Source: Tunicatimonas sp964551335 (GTDB taxonomy: Bacteria > Bacteroidota > Bacteroidia > Cytophagales > Cyclobacteriaceae). Taken from it: 64,000 nt of DNA. The stretch is from positions 1 through 64,000 of the forward strand of contig CAZKCO010000012.1 of the NCBI GenBank assembly GCA_964551335.1, given 5' to 3'. The first letter of the stretch is position 1, and each line of letters opens with the position of its first letter. A program made the translations under genes and the position numbers. Shown piece after piece: positions 33,337-41,938 of the stretch. Under the pieces are notes generated by a model. The model was not told the origin of the DNA, searched no databases, and saw only the letters and a list, made by a program, of their open reading frames with translations.

Positions 33337-34995
33337 TTGAAACGCATTAGAATCCTCATTTTAGGGCTATTGCTATTCGTAGTGGCTTACATTTCGGCCA
33401 ACTGGTGGGTGTCGAACAACCTTCAGTCAATAATCAACAGCGACCCTGACCGAAGTTATGACATCTCCTACGATAAGTTGAATATCCACCTCTTGCTAAA
33501 GGGGGTGAAAATTAAAAACCTAACTATTCATCCGGTAGACAAGGATACCAAAAACCCGATTTTAGTAAGCGTAGCTAATGCCGAAATCAATGGCTTACGT
33601 TGGCCGGAATTATTGACAAACCAGGCAGTGGAAATCGGTGAGATCACATTTATTGAACCTCATTTTGAAATTGTGCTCAGTAAAGATTCTACCGAAGAGT
33701 CTTCTAATACTGCAAAAAATGTTCAGCAGCTTTTTGGTGATATTCTCTCTCGTGCCGATGTAGAAAAGTTTACTCTCAAGGATGGGAGTGTCCGAGTTCG
33801 GATGGCAGATGAAGAAACCTACTTTGCTCAAATCGCTAAAGTAAATCTTTTTGCTGATAGAATTGAGACGGACTCGGTTCAGTGGAAGCACTTAATACCA
33901 TTTGAGGTTGACCAACTTCATACCAAAGTCGAGGGTATTTCAATTAAACTCGATAGTTCCAGAATGTTCTCCTGTGAACAAGTCGAGTACAGTCTGATCG
34001 ATTCTAGATTGGCCATTAGCAATGCCTCTATAGATTTTATGCAGGATTGGCGTAATTTAAGTACAGAACTAGGGGTGCAGGCGGATATAATTAATTTTAA
34101 GATTAAAACCTTAGAAATAAACCAGTTAGATACCGAAAGTAAGCTGTCCGGTGATCTGGATATACGGGCTCAATCAATTATTCTTGACAGTCTGGTTTTC
34201 AACGACTTCCGGGATAAAAATCAACCCAATCCACCAGATGAGCATAAACCATTATTCGGAGGATTAATAGCCTCCATTCCGTTTCCGTTGAAGGTGGATA
34301 CGGTTCTGATAAAAAATTCCCAAATTATTTATCATGAATTAGGAGAGGATAAAAAGGAACCTGGGGTTATTGAATTTAATAACACTTATGGCTCAATCTA
34401 CAATATTACTACGATACCCAATTATCAGTCTCAATACGGACAGTTCGAGGCTGACCTAATTACTTCTATTAATCATCAAGCCGATGCTACTATCAGACTA
34501 GAGGTACCTTATGGTAAAGAACAATTCAGCATAGATGTAGCTATCGACTCTTTCTACCTTTCTTCGCTTAATTCGGTAATAGTACCACTGGTAGATGTTC
34601 AGGCAGATGCCGGAAAAGTTCTTAAAATGCATTTGTCAATGGATGCCGATGAGTTTTCATCTCGTAATCAACTGCTGTTTGATTATGATGATCTTAGCAT
34701 TAAACTGTTGAAAGAAAATGTAAATCCCCAAACTCAAAAAAAGAAAATGAAAAAAAGGGGGATACTGAGTGGAGTGGCAAACCTAGCCATCCGTCATCGT
34801 AATTTGCCAGGCGACAAAAACTATACCTTGGCCGAGTATCGCACTCAACGAAACGTATACCGGGGGGCGTTCAATTTAATATGGTTGTCTGTAAAGGAAG
34901 GAATGGCGATGATTGTTCCAATACAGGCTGCCCAGACAGTACTTAGTGATAACAAAAAAAGAAGTAAGCGAAATAAAGCACAAATTGATTCATAG
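33337..34995 (+). CDS. Membrane-anchored AsmA-like protein of unknown function
   Basis: 552 residues with a TTG start; upstream the frame closes at a TGA (33310) with no ATG between. One N-terminal membrane helix (about 5-24: ILILGLLLFVVAYISANWWV) anchors a long periplasmic beta-rich region that begins SYDISYDKLNIHLLLKGVKI. This recalls AsmA/TamB/DUF748 proteins, which form lipid-conducting or shielding grooves between the membranes. The C-terminus is basic (DNKKRSKRNKAQ) and is preceded by the possible amphipathic segment VYRGAFNLIWLSVKEGMAMI. The family call is by architecture only. Confidence 0.6.
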   Translation: MKRIRILILGLLLFVVAYISANWWVSNNLQSIINSDPDRSYDISYDKLNIHLLLKGVKIKNLTIHPVDKDTKNPILVSVANAEINGLRWPELLTNQAVEIGEITFIEPHFEIVLSKDSTEESSNTAKNVQQLFGDILSRADVEKFTLKDGSVRVRMADEETYFAQIAKVNLFADRIETDSVQWKHLIPFEVDQLHTKVEGISIKLDSSRMFSCEQVEYSLIDSRLAISNASIDFMQDWRNLSTELGVQADIINFKIKTLEINQLDTESKLSGDLDIRAQSIILDSLVFNDFRDKNQPNPPDEHKPLFGGLIASIPFPLKVDTVLIKNSQIIYHELGEDKKEPGVIEFNNTYGSIYNITTIPNYQSQYGQFEADLITSINHQADATIRLEVPYGKEQFSIDVAIDSFYLSSLNSVIVPLVDVQADAGKVLKMHLSMDADEFSSRNQLLFDYDDLSIKLLKENVNPQTQKKKMKKRGILSGVANLAIRHRNLPGDKNYTLAEYRTQRNVYRGAFNLIWLSVKEGMAMIVPIQAAQTVLSDNKKRSKRNKAQIDS

Positions 34996-35117
34996 TTTGT
35001 GGCCCGATCATCAATAACTACTCCTTCTCCCTCAAATCTCTTTCACCAACAATACTACCAACAAGTAATATCACTGTTTAGAATACAGCAAATTCAGTAA
35101 CAACTACCACTTGTAAT

Positions 35118-35825
35118 ATGAGAACGTATCTCTTGCAACTTCAGAATGCCGCCGTATTGCTGATAGTATTGGTATTTGGCTTTAATGCTTGCTACCCCGA
35201 AATGGATCGGGTTATTTCAGATTCTGATGTGATCATTACCGCCCGAAATGACGAGACTGATTTCAACACGGAGTACCCGAACCATACTTTTGCCGTACCC
35301 GAACAAATTAATATTATTCGAGATACGGTAGACGAAAACAATAATGTGGCTATTGATTCGACTTTGGTTGCTCGTACCAGCATTGACCGAGTTGTACAAA
35401 ATATGAATGATTACGGTTGGCGACGCGTAACAGTCGATCAAATATCAAATGGAGAAACCGCCGATGTGGTGATTGTAATTTCTGTGAACGCCCGCAGTAC
35501 CTACGGTGCTTACATTAGTTATCCCTGGTGGGGTTGGTGGGGTGGTTGGTCCGGTTGGCCCGGCTACCCCGGATATCCCGGCTGGGGTCCTGGTTGGGGC
35601 GGTTATTACCCGCCTACGGTGGGGTACTACTCTTACAGTCAAGGATCAATATTACTTGATATGCTTGACCCATCTGACACAGATACTAACCAAAACCGGA
35701 TTTTTATTCCCTGGACAGCTGGAATTAATGGGTTGCTTCGTTCATCTCAGACTAACTCAGAAACAGTGATTAATCAGACCATTGATCGCGCCTTTTCACA
35801 GTCGCCTTATCTAGACGTCAGATAA
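35118..35825 (+). CDS. DUF4136-type lipoprotein with a Trp/Gly/Pro-rich insert
   Basis: 235 residues. The N-terminus has a signal peptide leading to FNAC (Cys25), a passable lipobox. The fold resembles DUF4136 envelope lipoproteins: SDVIITARNDETDFNTEYPN, NMNDYGWRRV, and GINGLLRSSQTNSETVINQT at the C-terminus. Between about residues 134 and 165 lies a striking stretch of Trp, Gly, Pro and Tyr repeats (WWGWWGGWSGWPGY and onwards). DUF4136 proteins are widespread and uncharacterised. It pairs with the barrel gene 21 bases downstream. Confidence 0.78.
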   Translation: MRTYLLQLQNAAVLLIVLVFGFNACYPEMDRVISDSDVIITARNDETDFNTEYPNHTFAVPEQINIIRDTVDENNNVAIDSTLVARTSIDRVVQNMNDYGWRRVTVDQISNGETADVVIVISVNARSTYGAYISYPWWGWWGGWSGWPGYPGYPGWGPGWGGYYPPTVGYYSYSQGSILLDMLDPSDTDTNQNRIFIPWTAGINGLLRSSQTNSETVINQTIDRAFSQSPYLDVR

Positions 35826-35846
35826 CCAATTATCAACTAACTAGCC

Positions 35847-36476
35847 ATGAAATACTTGCTTATCTGTTGGTTTTGTCTTCTGGCTTCTAGCCAGCTTTTA
35901 GCCCAACAAAGAATTTTTAGCCTAACCTATAATGTCAGCTCTCCTCAGGGTGAGCTGCATCAGTATATTGACCGTACCAGTTTTCGAGGTATCGGTTTAA
36001 GTAGCAGACACTTTGTAAATTCCAATCTGGCTTTGGGGGCATTACTGAGTTTAGAAGTCTATAATCAGAAGATAGATGCACTTTTTTCAGTGCAAGGTAA
36101 CATAGATACTGATGGCGAAGGAATCGGCCGTTCAATAACTGCCGATGTCAGCGGAGTACAGTTTCGCTACTTCAACACAATCCCTATTTTATTTACAACA
36201 CACTATTACTTTGGAGATGAGTGGCAAACCCGATTCTATGCCGGATTAGGCATTGGCCCCTACCGCACCTTGCAACGAACAGAAATTGGGCTAGTAGCAA
36301 TCACTAATAACCACTGGCAACTTGGCATAGCCCCTGAAGTCGGCGTCAACCTACCGCTCGGCCTTACAGATACAGCTCTTAACCTAGGGATACGTTATCA
36401 CCATGCTTTTCAAGTTGGAAACTCTCTGGAAGTCTCTTACCTGAGTTTCATGCTCGGACTTGGCTTCATGTATTAA
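35847..36476 (+). CDS. Small outer-membrane beta-barrel protein
   Basis: 209 residues with a signal peptide (ending SSQLLA-Q). The strand pattern (LALGALLSLEVYNQKIDALF, TRFYAGLGIGPYRTLQRTEI, LGIAPEVGVNLPLGLTDTAL) ends with LSFMLGLGFMY, a typical barrel-terminating aromatic strand. It is of the OmpW/OprF-like eight-strand size. It is probably co-transcribed with the DUF4136 lipoprotein and so may work with it at the outer membrane. Confidence 0.75.
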   Translation: MKYLLICWFCLLASSQLLAQQRIFSLTYNVSSPQGELHQYIDRTSFRGIGLSSRHFVNSNLALGALLSLEVYNQKIDALFSVQGNIDTDGEGIGRSITADVSGVQFRYFNTIPILFTTHYYFGDEWQTRFYAGLGIGPYRTLQRTEIGLVAITNNHWQLGIAPEVGVNLPLGLTDTALNLGIRYHHAFQVGNSLEVSYLSFMLGLGFMY

Positions 36477-36504
36477 CTCCTGGACATGTGTTAAAGCACG
36501 GCCG

Positions 36505-37368
36505 TTATCCGCCAAAAAAATTTGCCTTGAATCCTTTAACACCCGGTTTCACTGTGAACAACGAGCCCGCCAATGGATCTTCTTGAGGATCAGTATTCTC
36601 AGAGATCGTGGTGATAAATAAAGTATCCAGATTCTTCCCTCCAAAAGAACAGCTTGATGTTTTTTTTGCTGGCACTTCAACCCTTTCTAAAATACGTCCG
36701 TTAGTAGGGTCAACGCATAGTATACACCCTCCGTCATATATCGCAACCCAGAGGTTTCCATCCCGATCAATTGTCATCCCATCCGGTAGTCCTAGATTAG
36801 GGTCCACCTGAAATACGTCACTTTGATAATGAATTTCTCCATTTTCTCGGTTAAAATCAAAAGCCATAACCTTGTGTTGGAGCGAGTCAATATAGTAAAA
36901 CACTTGGTCGTCCTCCGACCAGGCCATCCCATTTGAGATATATATATCATTGAGTTTTGCCGTTGCTTTCAGGTCAGTGTCTAGCAAGTAAAGGCTGCCC
37001 ACAGGTTTTTCTGGCTCTATTTGCATAGTCCCTGACCAAAGTCGTCCCTTAGAATCAACCTTCCCATCGTTAAATCGATTAGCCGGCTTAGTAGCTTCAG
37101 GGTCGCTTATCATCGAGAGACTAGCACTGTCTTCATCAAAAAAGGCCCACCCATGATGCATCGCCAGTATTAAACCCTTTTCTTTTCGCGGTATGGCTGC
37201 ACCTACGTACTGACCTATCTCATAGGTTTTATTTACTCCTTTTACAGGGTCATATTTATACAGGTGACCCCGTAAGATATCGACCCAATATAGCTGCTGT
37301 ATCCGGTAATCCCACACCGGCCCCTCACCTACTGTTGCATCCCATTTTAAAGCTAGTTCTGCTTTCAT
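36505..37368 (-). CDS. SMP-30/gluconolactonase/LRE-family lactonase
   Basis: 287 residues from the ATG at 37368; a TTG ten codons upstream is less likely. This is a six-bladed beta-propeller hydrolase, typically of sugar lactones. The metal-ligand segments are present: Glu in VGEGPVWD near the start, RFNDGKVDSKGRLWSGTM, Asn in YISNGMAWS and Asp in GLPDGMTIDRDGNLWVA. The C-terminus is SSCSFGGKNLDTLFIT, as in the family. It has no signal peptide, so it is cytosolic. It is isolated from sugar-catabolic genes; the substrate is unknown. Confidence 0.92.
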   Translation of the reverse strand: MKAELALKWDATVGEGPVWDYRIQQLYWVDILRGHLYKYDPVKGVNKTYEIGQYVGAAIPRKEKGLILAMHHGWAFFDEDSASLSMISDPEATKPANRFNDGKVDSKGRLWSGTMQIEPEKPVGSLYLLDTDLKATAKLNDIYISNGMAWSEDDQVFYYIDSLQHKVMAFDFNRENGEIHYQSDVFQVDPNLGLPDGMTIDRDGNLWVAIYDGGCILCVDPTNGRILERVEVPAKKTSSCSFGGKNLDTLFITTISENTDPQEDPLAGSLFTVKPGVKGFKANFFGG

Positions 37369-37562
37369 TTTTAGGTTTTTTTGAGCTCCAAAGCCCAATA
37401 ATAGTCAATCTACCGACTATTCGTAAATCCCAATTTGGGAATTTAATCCCGTATAGAGATATGAACCTCGGATAAATATAATTATTTTAATAAATAAATA
37501 GCTTTTTATTACAAAGGTCAGGTTTTTGTGATTATCTGCCCAACAAGTTTACTCAATAACAC

Positions 37563-39458
37563 ATGATTGCAAATTCACTTCGAAGTATCTTCATCAGCTT
37601 GCTTCTAATATTGGCTTTCTCAGCTTGTCAGCCGTCAACTGAATTTGATGAGCCCTCTTCTTCCCAACCGATAATTGAAAATGAACTTCAGTCTGACGCT
37701 CGAGTCTTTGTTCCAGATAAGGAAACACTGGTACCAATCAATGAAGTAGCCGGGTACAACAGTAATGGACGCATAATCACGCAGCCCCCGGAAGATTTGA
37801 ATTACGTATTGGTACTTAGAGCCGGGCTTGATGCTCCCCAGTGGGAGGATCAGGTATTACAGGCTTCTCACGTAACAGTAGCTAACGGATTTGCCTACAT
37901 TACTTATAATTCTCAGGGTGATAGTTTTCTCGGGGGGTTAGACGTAATAGATATTAGTAATCCATTAAACCCGGTTCTTAAGGCTCAAGCTATCTTTCCT
38001 AAAACAGAATTTAGTTCAGTAGCAGTACTCGAAAACACCATTTACCTTACTGGTGCCCAACTGGACGAAAACAACTTAGTCTCCCCTGCGATAGTAAAAA
38101 CGATGTCATTCAGTGATAGTAAAGGGCTAACCGAAGACGGAACGTTGATTGACTTACCAGGTTACGTAGGTACAGATATAAAAGTAGATGATCAATTTAT
38201 CTACGTTACTCATGGAACGAGTGGAGGATTGAGCATCTACAACAAATCAAGCTTTGCATTACACGCAATGATTCCCTTAGATGACGCCCGTTCGGTGATG
38301 CTTACGGATGACCAAGTAATGGTAATGCAGGGTAGCCCGGCCCGAGTATCCGTAATATCCAAGGCAACCTGGGAAGTTACCAGGACCTACCAAACTGAGG
38401 GAGCGAATGAGGTAGGCGCCAAGTCAATTTTTGACATATCTGAAGAAGATATCTACATTCCAGCCGGAAGAGAAGGACTTAAGGTACTTAATCAGGACCA
38501 AGGGACGCTGAAGCAACAGTTTGAGTTACCCAACATAGAAGGTACTGATCCTGCCAATGTTGTTAGCAATGCCGTCACTAAAAACTCCGATAAACTGTTC
38601 GTATCTAATGGGGCGGCCGGTTTATTTGTATTTCACTTAGTAGATGATAACTATCAATTATTCGGTTCGGCAAACTTCAATGCTTCAGTCAATTTTGTGA
38701 TAAGCCAACAAAACCTAATGTTTGTGGCTACTGGCACCCAGGGGTTAAAGATTATTGAGATTGTAAACTACAATCCAGAAGTCGGGGAATTTATCACCAT
38801 TGGTGAGTGGGATGAATACGGCCGTCCGGATTACCTTTGCGAAACGGAAAGCAATATTAATGTTGAATTACAAGCCCGTATTGATGCTGTTTTCTCGGCC
38901 AGCAATGATATTACCCAGCAGCAACCCGATTGGTTTGGTAATTCAGTTGTAACCGATGTTTCACTATTGGCAGAAACTGACATTGAAATAACTGTTATAA
39001 GTGAAACTACCCACCATAAAAACTCAATTGGTTACTACACCTTTGATCCGGAAACTAAGCCAGAAAGTCCCAGCGATTTAAAGGATATGACGATTATTTT
39101 TCCCAATGCTACGGTTACATCGAGTGGTAGCCATCTTATGCCAGGTGATAAAGTTTGTCTTAATAACTTTGCGGCTAATACCCAGCTAGGTTTCTTTATG
39201 GTGTACAAGGGCTTTGTGGATGGACAGGTAACTACCGGCTACAAAACACACTACTCCAGTCAATGGCTGAATAAATATCGTGAAGTGAAACAACAAAACA
39301 TTATTCTGGCCGATCCCGAACAGCAAACTTTAATATTGGCCTTTGAAGATGTGCAACGTCCGTTCCACGATCAGGACTTTGACGACGGAATATTTTTAAT
39401 TAAATTTAGCAATCCAAACGCCGTAAACTGGTCGGCTTTTCTAGAACTACCTAAATAA
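37563..39458 (+). CDS. Large lipoprotein with LVIVD-type beta-propeller repeats
   Basis: 631 residues. The lipobox is ILAFSAC (Cys22). Residues about 75-420 form propeller-like blades of the LVIVD/YVTN type (GGLDVIDISNPLNPVLKA, FIYVTHGTSGGLSIYNKSSF, FVATGTQGLKIIEIVNY). The last 190 residues are a different beta domain holding two Cys and the DUF4114-like segment YKTHYSSQWLNKYREVKQQN with ILAFEDVQRPFHDQDFDDGI. DUF4114 domains bind calcium and occur in secreted proteins. Function is unknown; a surface-exposed scaffold is likely. Confidence 0.75.
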   Translation: MIANSLRSIFISLLLILAFSACQPSTEFDEPSSSQPIIENELQSDARVFVPDKETLVPINEVAGYNSNGRIITQPPEDLNYVLVLRAGLDAPQWEDQVLQASHVTVANGFAYITYNSQGDSFLGGLDVIDISNPLNPVLKAQAIFPKTEFSSVAVLENTIYLTGAQLDENNLVSPAIVKTMSFSDSKGLTEDGTLIDLPGYVGTDIKVDDQFIYVTHGTSGGLSIYNKSSFALHAMIPLDDARSVMLTDDQVMVMQGSPARVSVISKATWEVTRTYQTEGANEVGAKSIFDISEEDIYIPAGREGLKVLNQDQGTLKQQFELPNIEGTDPANVVSNAVTKNSDKLFVSNGAAGLFVFHLVDDNYQLFGSANFNASVNFVISQQNLMFVATGTQGLKIIEIVNYNPEVGEFITIGEWDEYGRPDYLCETESNINVELQARIDAVFSASNDITQQQPDWFGNSVVTDVSLLAETDIEITVISETTHHKNSIGYYTFDPETKPESPSDLKDMTIIFPNATVTSSGSHLMPGDKVCLNNFAANTQLGFFMVYKGFVDGQVTTGYKTHYSSQWLNKYREVKQQNIILADPEQQTLILAFEDVQRPFHDQDFDDGIFLIKFSNPNAVNWSAFLELPK

Positions 39459-39479
39459 TTGATTGCTAATCTTTAACGA

Positions 39480-39516
39480 ATGCCTCCGGATTAATTCTAA
39501 TTTCGGAGGCATTTTT
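39480..39516 (+). terminator. Intrinsic terminator after the propeller lipoprotein
   Basis: ATGCCTCCG (39480-39488) pairs with CGGAGGCAT (39504-39512), a perfect 9-bp stem with a 15-base AT-rich loop and a T5 run. The next gene starts 8 bases later, so its promoter must lie in or before this structure. Confidence 0.85.
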
Positions 39517-39524
39517 CTTCGATT

Positions 39525-40040
39525 ATGGCACAAATCATTACCGTAAGAAATAAAACTCCCCATGTAGGTGAAGGCTGTTTTTTAGCACCTAGTGCCACCC
39601 TCATCGGTGATGTTAACATCGGCTCTGCATCAAGTATCTGGTTTAATACCGTAATCCGGGGTGATGTAGCCTCAATCACTATTGGAAACAACAGTAATAT
39701 CCAGGACGGGACTATTATTCACGGAACTTATCAAAAAGCCAATACTACCATTGGCAACTATGTATCGGTAGGCCACCGAGCACTAGTCCATGGTTGTACA
39801 CTGGAAGATTTCGTTTTGGTAGGAATGGGAGCCATTGTTATGGACCATGCGGTAGTTCAACAAGGTGCTTTTATTGCTGCCGGTGCGGTAGTACTAGAGA
39901 ATACGGTGGTGGAGAAAGATAGTTTATACGCGGGAGTGCCGGCCCGTAAGATTAAAACCCTGGATACTTCCCATCGGGAAAAAATGCAGCGGATTGCCAA
40001 TAATTATTCTCTTTATGCATCCTGGTATCAATCCGAATAA
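39525..40040 (+). CDS. Gamma carbonic anhydrase-family protein
   Basis: A 171-residue left-handed beta-helix of hexapeptide repeats (GDVNIGSASSIWFNTVIRGD, GNNSNIQDGTIIHGT, GNYVSVGHRALVHGC). The three zinc His are present in IHGT, GHRALVHG and the surrounding pattern of the Cam/YrdA family. Such proteins may hydrate CO2, but many bacterial homologues (YrdA, PaaY) have uncertain or thioesterase activity. It starts 8 bases after a terminator loop and is followed by the dipeptidase gene. Confidence 0.9.
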   Translation: MAQIITVRNKTPHVGEGCFLAPSATLIGDVNIGSASSIWFNTVIRGDVASITIGNNSNIQDGTIIHGTYQKANTTIGNYVSVGHRALVHGCTLEDFVLVGMGAIVMDHAVVQQGAFIAAGAVVLENTVVEKDSLYAGVPARKIKTLDTSHREKMQRIANNYSLYASWYQSE

Positions 40041-40098
40041 TATTTCTTATTATTGTGAAATAATAAATTTTTATACTAAGATATTCAATAATTACGAC

Positions 40099-41355
40099 AT
40101 GTTTAAGCCTACCACCCTATTCTTACCACTTTTATTCATCGCTTCACTCGGTTCACCCGCTTACGCTCAGTCTGATTACACTGCTCAAGCCGACTCGCTC
40201 GCCCAGCAGTACATTATTATCGATGGGCACATTGATCTACCCTACCGACTGAAAGTTTCTGGATTTCGGTTGAAAAAGGAATACATAAAAGACATTGCAA
40301 ACGAAACAGCCGGTGATTTTGATTACCCTAAAGCCGTCACCGGAGGTTTAAATGCTCCCTTTATGTCAATTTATATTCCGGCCAGTTACCAACAAACTGG
40401 TGGTGCTAAAGTATTTGCTGACTCTCTCATTGACATGGTTCAAAACATTCCAAATGAGTTTCCGGAAAAATTTGCCCTAGCCAACTCTCCACAGGAAGTT
40501 GAAGAAAATTTTGCCAAGGGACTTATATCCCTTCCTATGGGCATGGAAAATGGAGCTCCCATCGGCGACTCTTTGGAAAATGTACAGTACTTCTTCGACC
40601 GGGGAATTCGCTATATCACGCTTACCCACAGCAAAGTCAATCAAATTTGTGATTCTTCCTACGATACCACTCGGGTTTGGAATGGGTTGAGTCCGTTCGG
40701 TGAAAAAGTCGTTAGAGAAATGAATAGAGTAGGGATTATGGTAGATGTCTCTCATATTTCCGATAGCACTTTTTACGATGTAATGAAAATTACTCGTGCC
40801 CCGGTGATTGCCTCTCATTCCTCCTGCCGGGCGTTTGTTCCGGGATTTGAGCGTAATATGGACGATGATATGCTCAAGCAACTTGCAAAAAATGGTGGAG
40901 TTATTCAGATTAACTTTGGTTCTACCTTTGTAGATGCTAAATCTCGGGAAAATTCAGCTGCCGTTCGAGCCCATCTATCTCAGTGGATGGAAGAGCGAAA
41001 TTTGACCTATCAGGATAGTGCCGCCCAGGAATATGCCCGAACCTATATGGCAAACAATCCCTCATTTTCCACTGTTCAAAAGGTGGCTGATCATATTGAT
41101 CACGTAGTTGAATTGGTTGGAGTTGACCATGTAGGCTTTGGTTCCGATTTTGACGGAGTAGGCGATACACTTCCGACGGGCCTTAAAGACGCCTCGGACT
41201 ACCCTAACCTAATTGCCGAGTTACTTAGTCGGGGCTATACGGATGAGGATATTGAAAAAATTTGCTATAAAAACGTATTTAGGGTATGGAATGAAGTGCA
41301 GGACGTGGCGCAGGTTCTCGCTCGCGAAACTAATCATGACCGTAGCAATCGTTAA
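40099..41355 (+). CDS. Membrane dipeptidase (peptidase family M19)
   Basis: 418 residues from the ATG at 40099; the longer frame from 39994 overlaps the carbonic anhydrase gene and lacks a signal peptide. From this start there is a clean signal peptide (MFKPTTLFLPLLFIASLGSP, cleaved near AYA-Q). The zinc ligands are in IIDGHIDLPYR, MENGAPIG (Glu), VDVSHISD and IASHSSCRAF, and GVDHVGFGSDFDGVG has the Asp. It hydrolyses dipeptides, including peptidoglycan-derived ones, in the periplasm. It has the normal length for M19. Confidence 0.93.
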   Translation: MFKPTTLFLPLLFIASLGSPAYAQSDYTAQADSLAQQYIIIDGHIDLPYRLKVSGFRLKKEYIKDIANETAGDFDYPKAVTGGLNAPFMSIYIPASYQQTGGAKVFADSLIDMVQNIPNEFPEKFALANSPQEVEENFAKGLISLPMGMENGAPIGDSLENVQYFFDRGIRYITLTHSKVNQICDSSYDTTRVWNGLSPFGEKVVREMNRVGIMVDVSHISDSTFYDVMKITRAPVIASHSSCRAFVPGFERNMDDDMLKQLAKNGGVIQINFGSTFVDAKSRENSAAVRAHLSQWMEERNLTYQDSAAQEYARTYMANNPSFSTVQKVADHIDHVVELVGVDHVGFGSDFDGVGDTLPTGLKDASDYPNLIAELLSRGYTDEDIEKICYKNVFRVWNEVQDVAQVLARETNHDRSNR

Positions 41356-41938
41356 CCTGTTCAACCTTAATTGTAGGTCTCAAGAACAAGAATCATATAA
41401 TCCCGGCTTTCGTCATCATTTTAGAGGTGGAATTGGCTTTAGCACTTCCGGCACACTTTCAAATGTAGCCAACTTCTTTCAGTTAGTTAGAGGGGCTGAT
41501 TTAGATACAAATCCCGTAGTCAGCGGAACTTATCTTTACAAATTACAACGCTTCGTTGCTATTGGGGGTACCGTTGCTTATCAGCATTTTTCACTTTCTT
41601 ATCAAGACCCGGATCAGCAGCCGTCTTCCACATATGGATTGACTGCTAACCGCACTTACTTTGGAGCTGTTGGATATATCTATTTAATTCAGCGGCCAAC
41701 CTTTTTGCTGTATAGCGGTGGGCGATTAGGTATATCAAATTGGAGTATCGACTCAGATTTAGGATTTCCTTCCGATGTAATTGATAGAGTGCTCAATTTT
41801 GCGTTAGGTAGTGCATTTGCCCCTCAACTGGTGCTAATTGGTGGGGAAACCTACTTTATTGACCGGGTAGGAATTTACGGGGAGCTAGCGATTGGTTCGC
41901 CCCATTTCTTCAGTTTCGGTCTCAGTTATCGGCTCTAA
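41291..41938 (+). CDS. Predicted outer-membrane or secreted beta-rich protein overlapping the dipeptidase gene
   Basis: The open frame allows starts at 41291 (215 residues) and 41336 (200 residues). I chose 41291 because it supplies a basic n-region (MKCRTWRRFSLAK) before the hydrophobic stretch LIMTVAIVNLFNL; 41336 would give a very short, uncharged signal. The body has barrel-like strands (FRHHFRGGIGFSTSGTLSNV, IYGELAIGSPHFFSFGLSYR). The 5' end overlaps the M19 gene by 65 bases (20 with the later start). The 3' end overlaps the convergent S74 gene by 54 bases. No family is recognised. Confidence 0.6.
   Translation: MKCRTWRRFSLAKLIMTVAIVNLFNLNCRSQEQESYNPGFRHHFRGGIGFSTSGTLSNVANFFQLVRGADLDTNPVVSGTYLYKLQRFVAIGGTVAYQHFSLSYQDPDQQPSSTYGLTANRTYFGAVGYIYLIQRPTFLLYSGGRLGISNWSIDSDLGFPSDVIDRVLNFALGSAFAPQLVLIGGETYFIDRVGIYGELAIGSPHFFSFGLSYRL

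Noticed and set aside
40041..40075. AT-only hairpin after the gamma carbonic anhydrase gene as terminator
   Set aside because: The stem TATTTC/GAAATA is weak; such structures are common by chance in AT-rich spacers.
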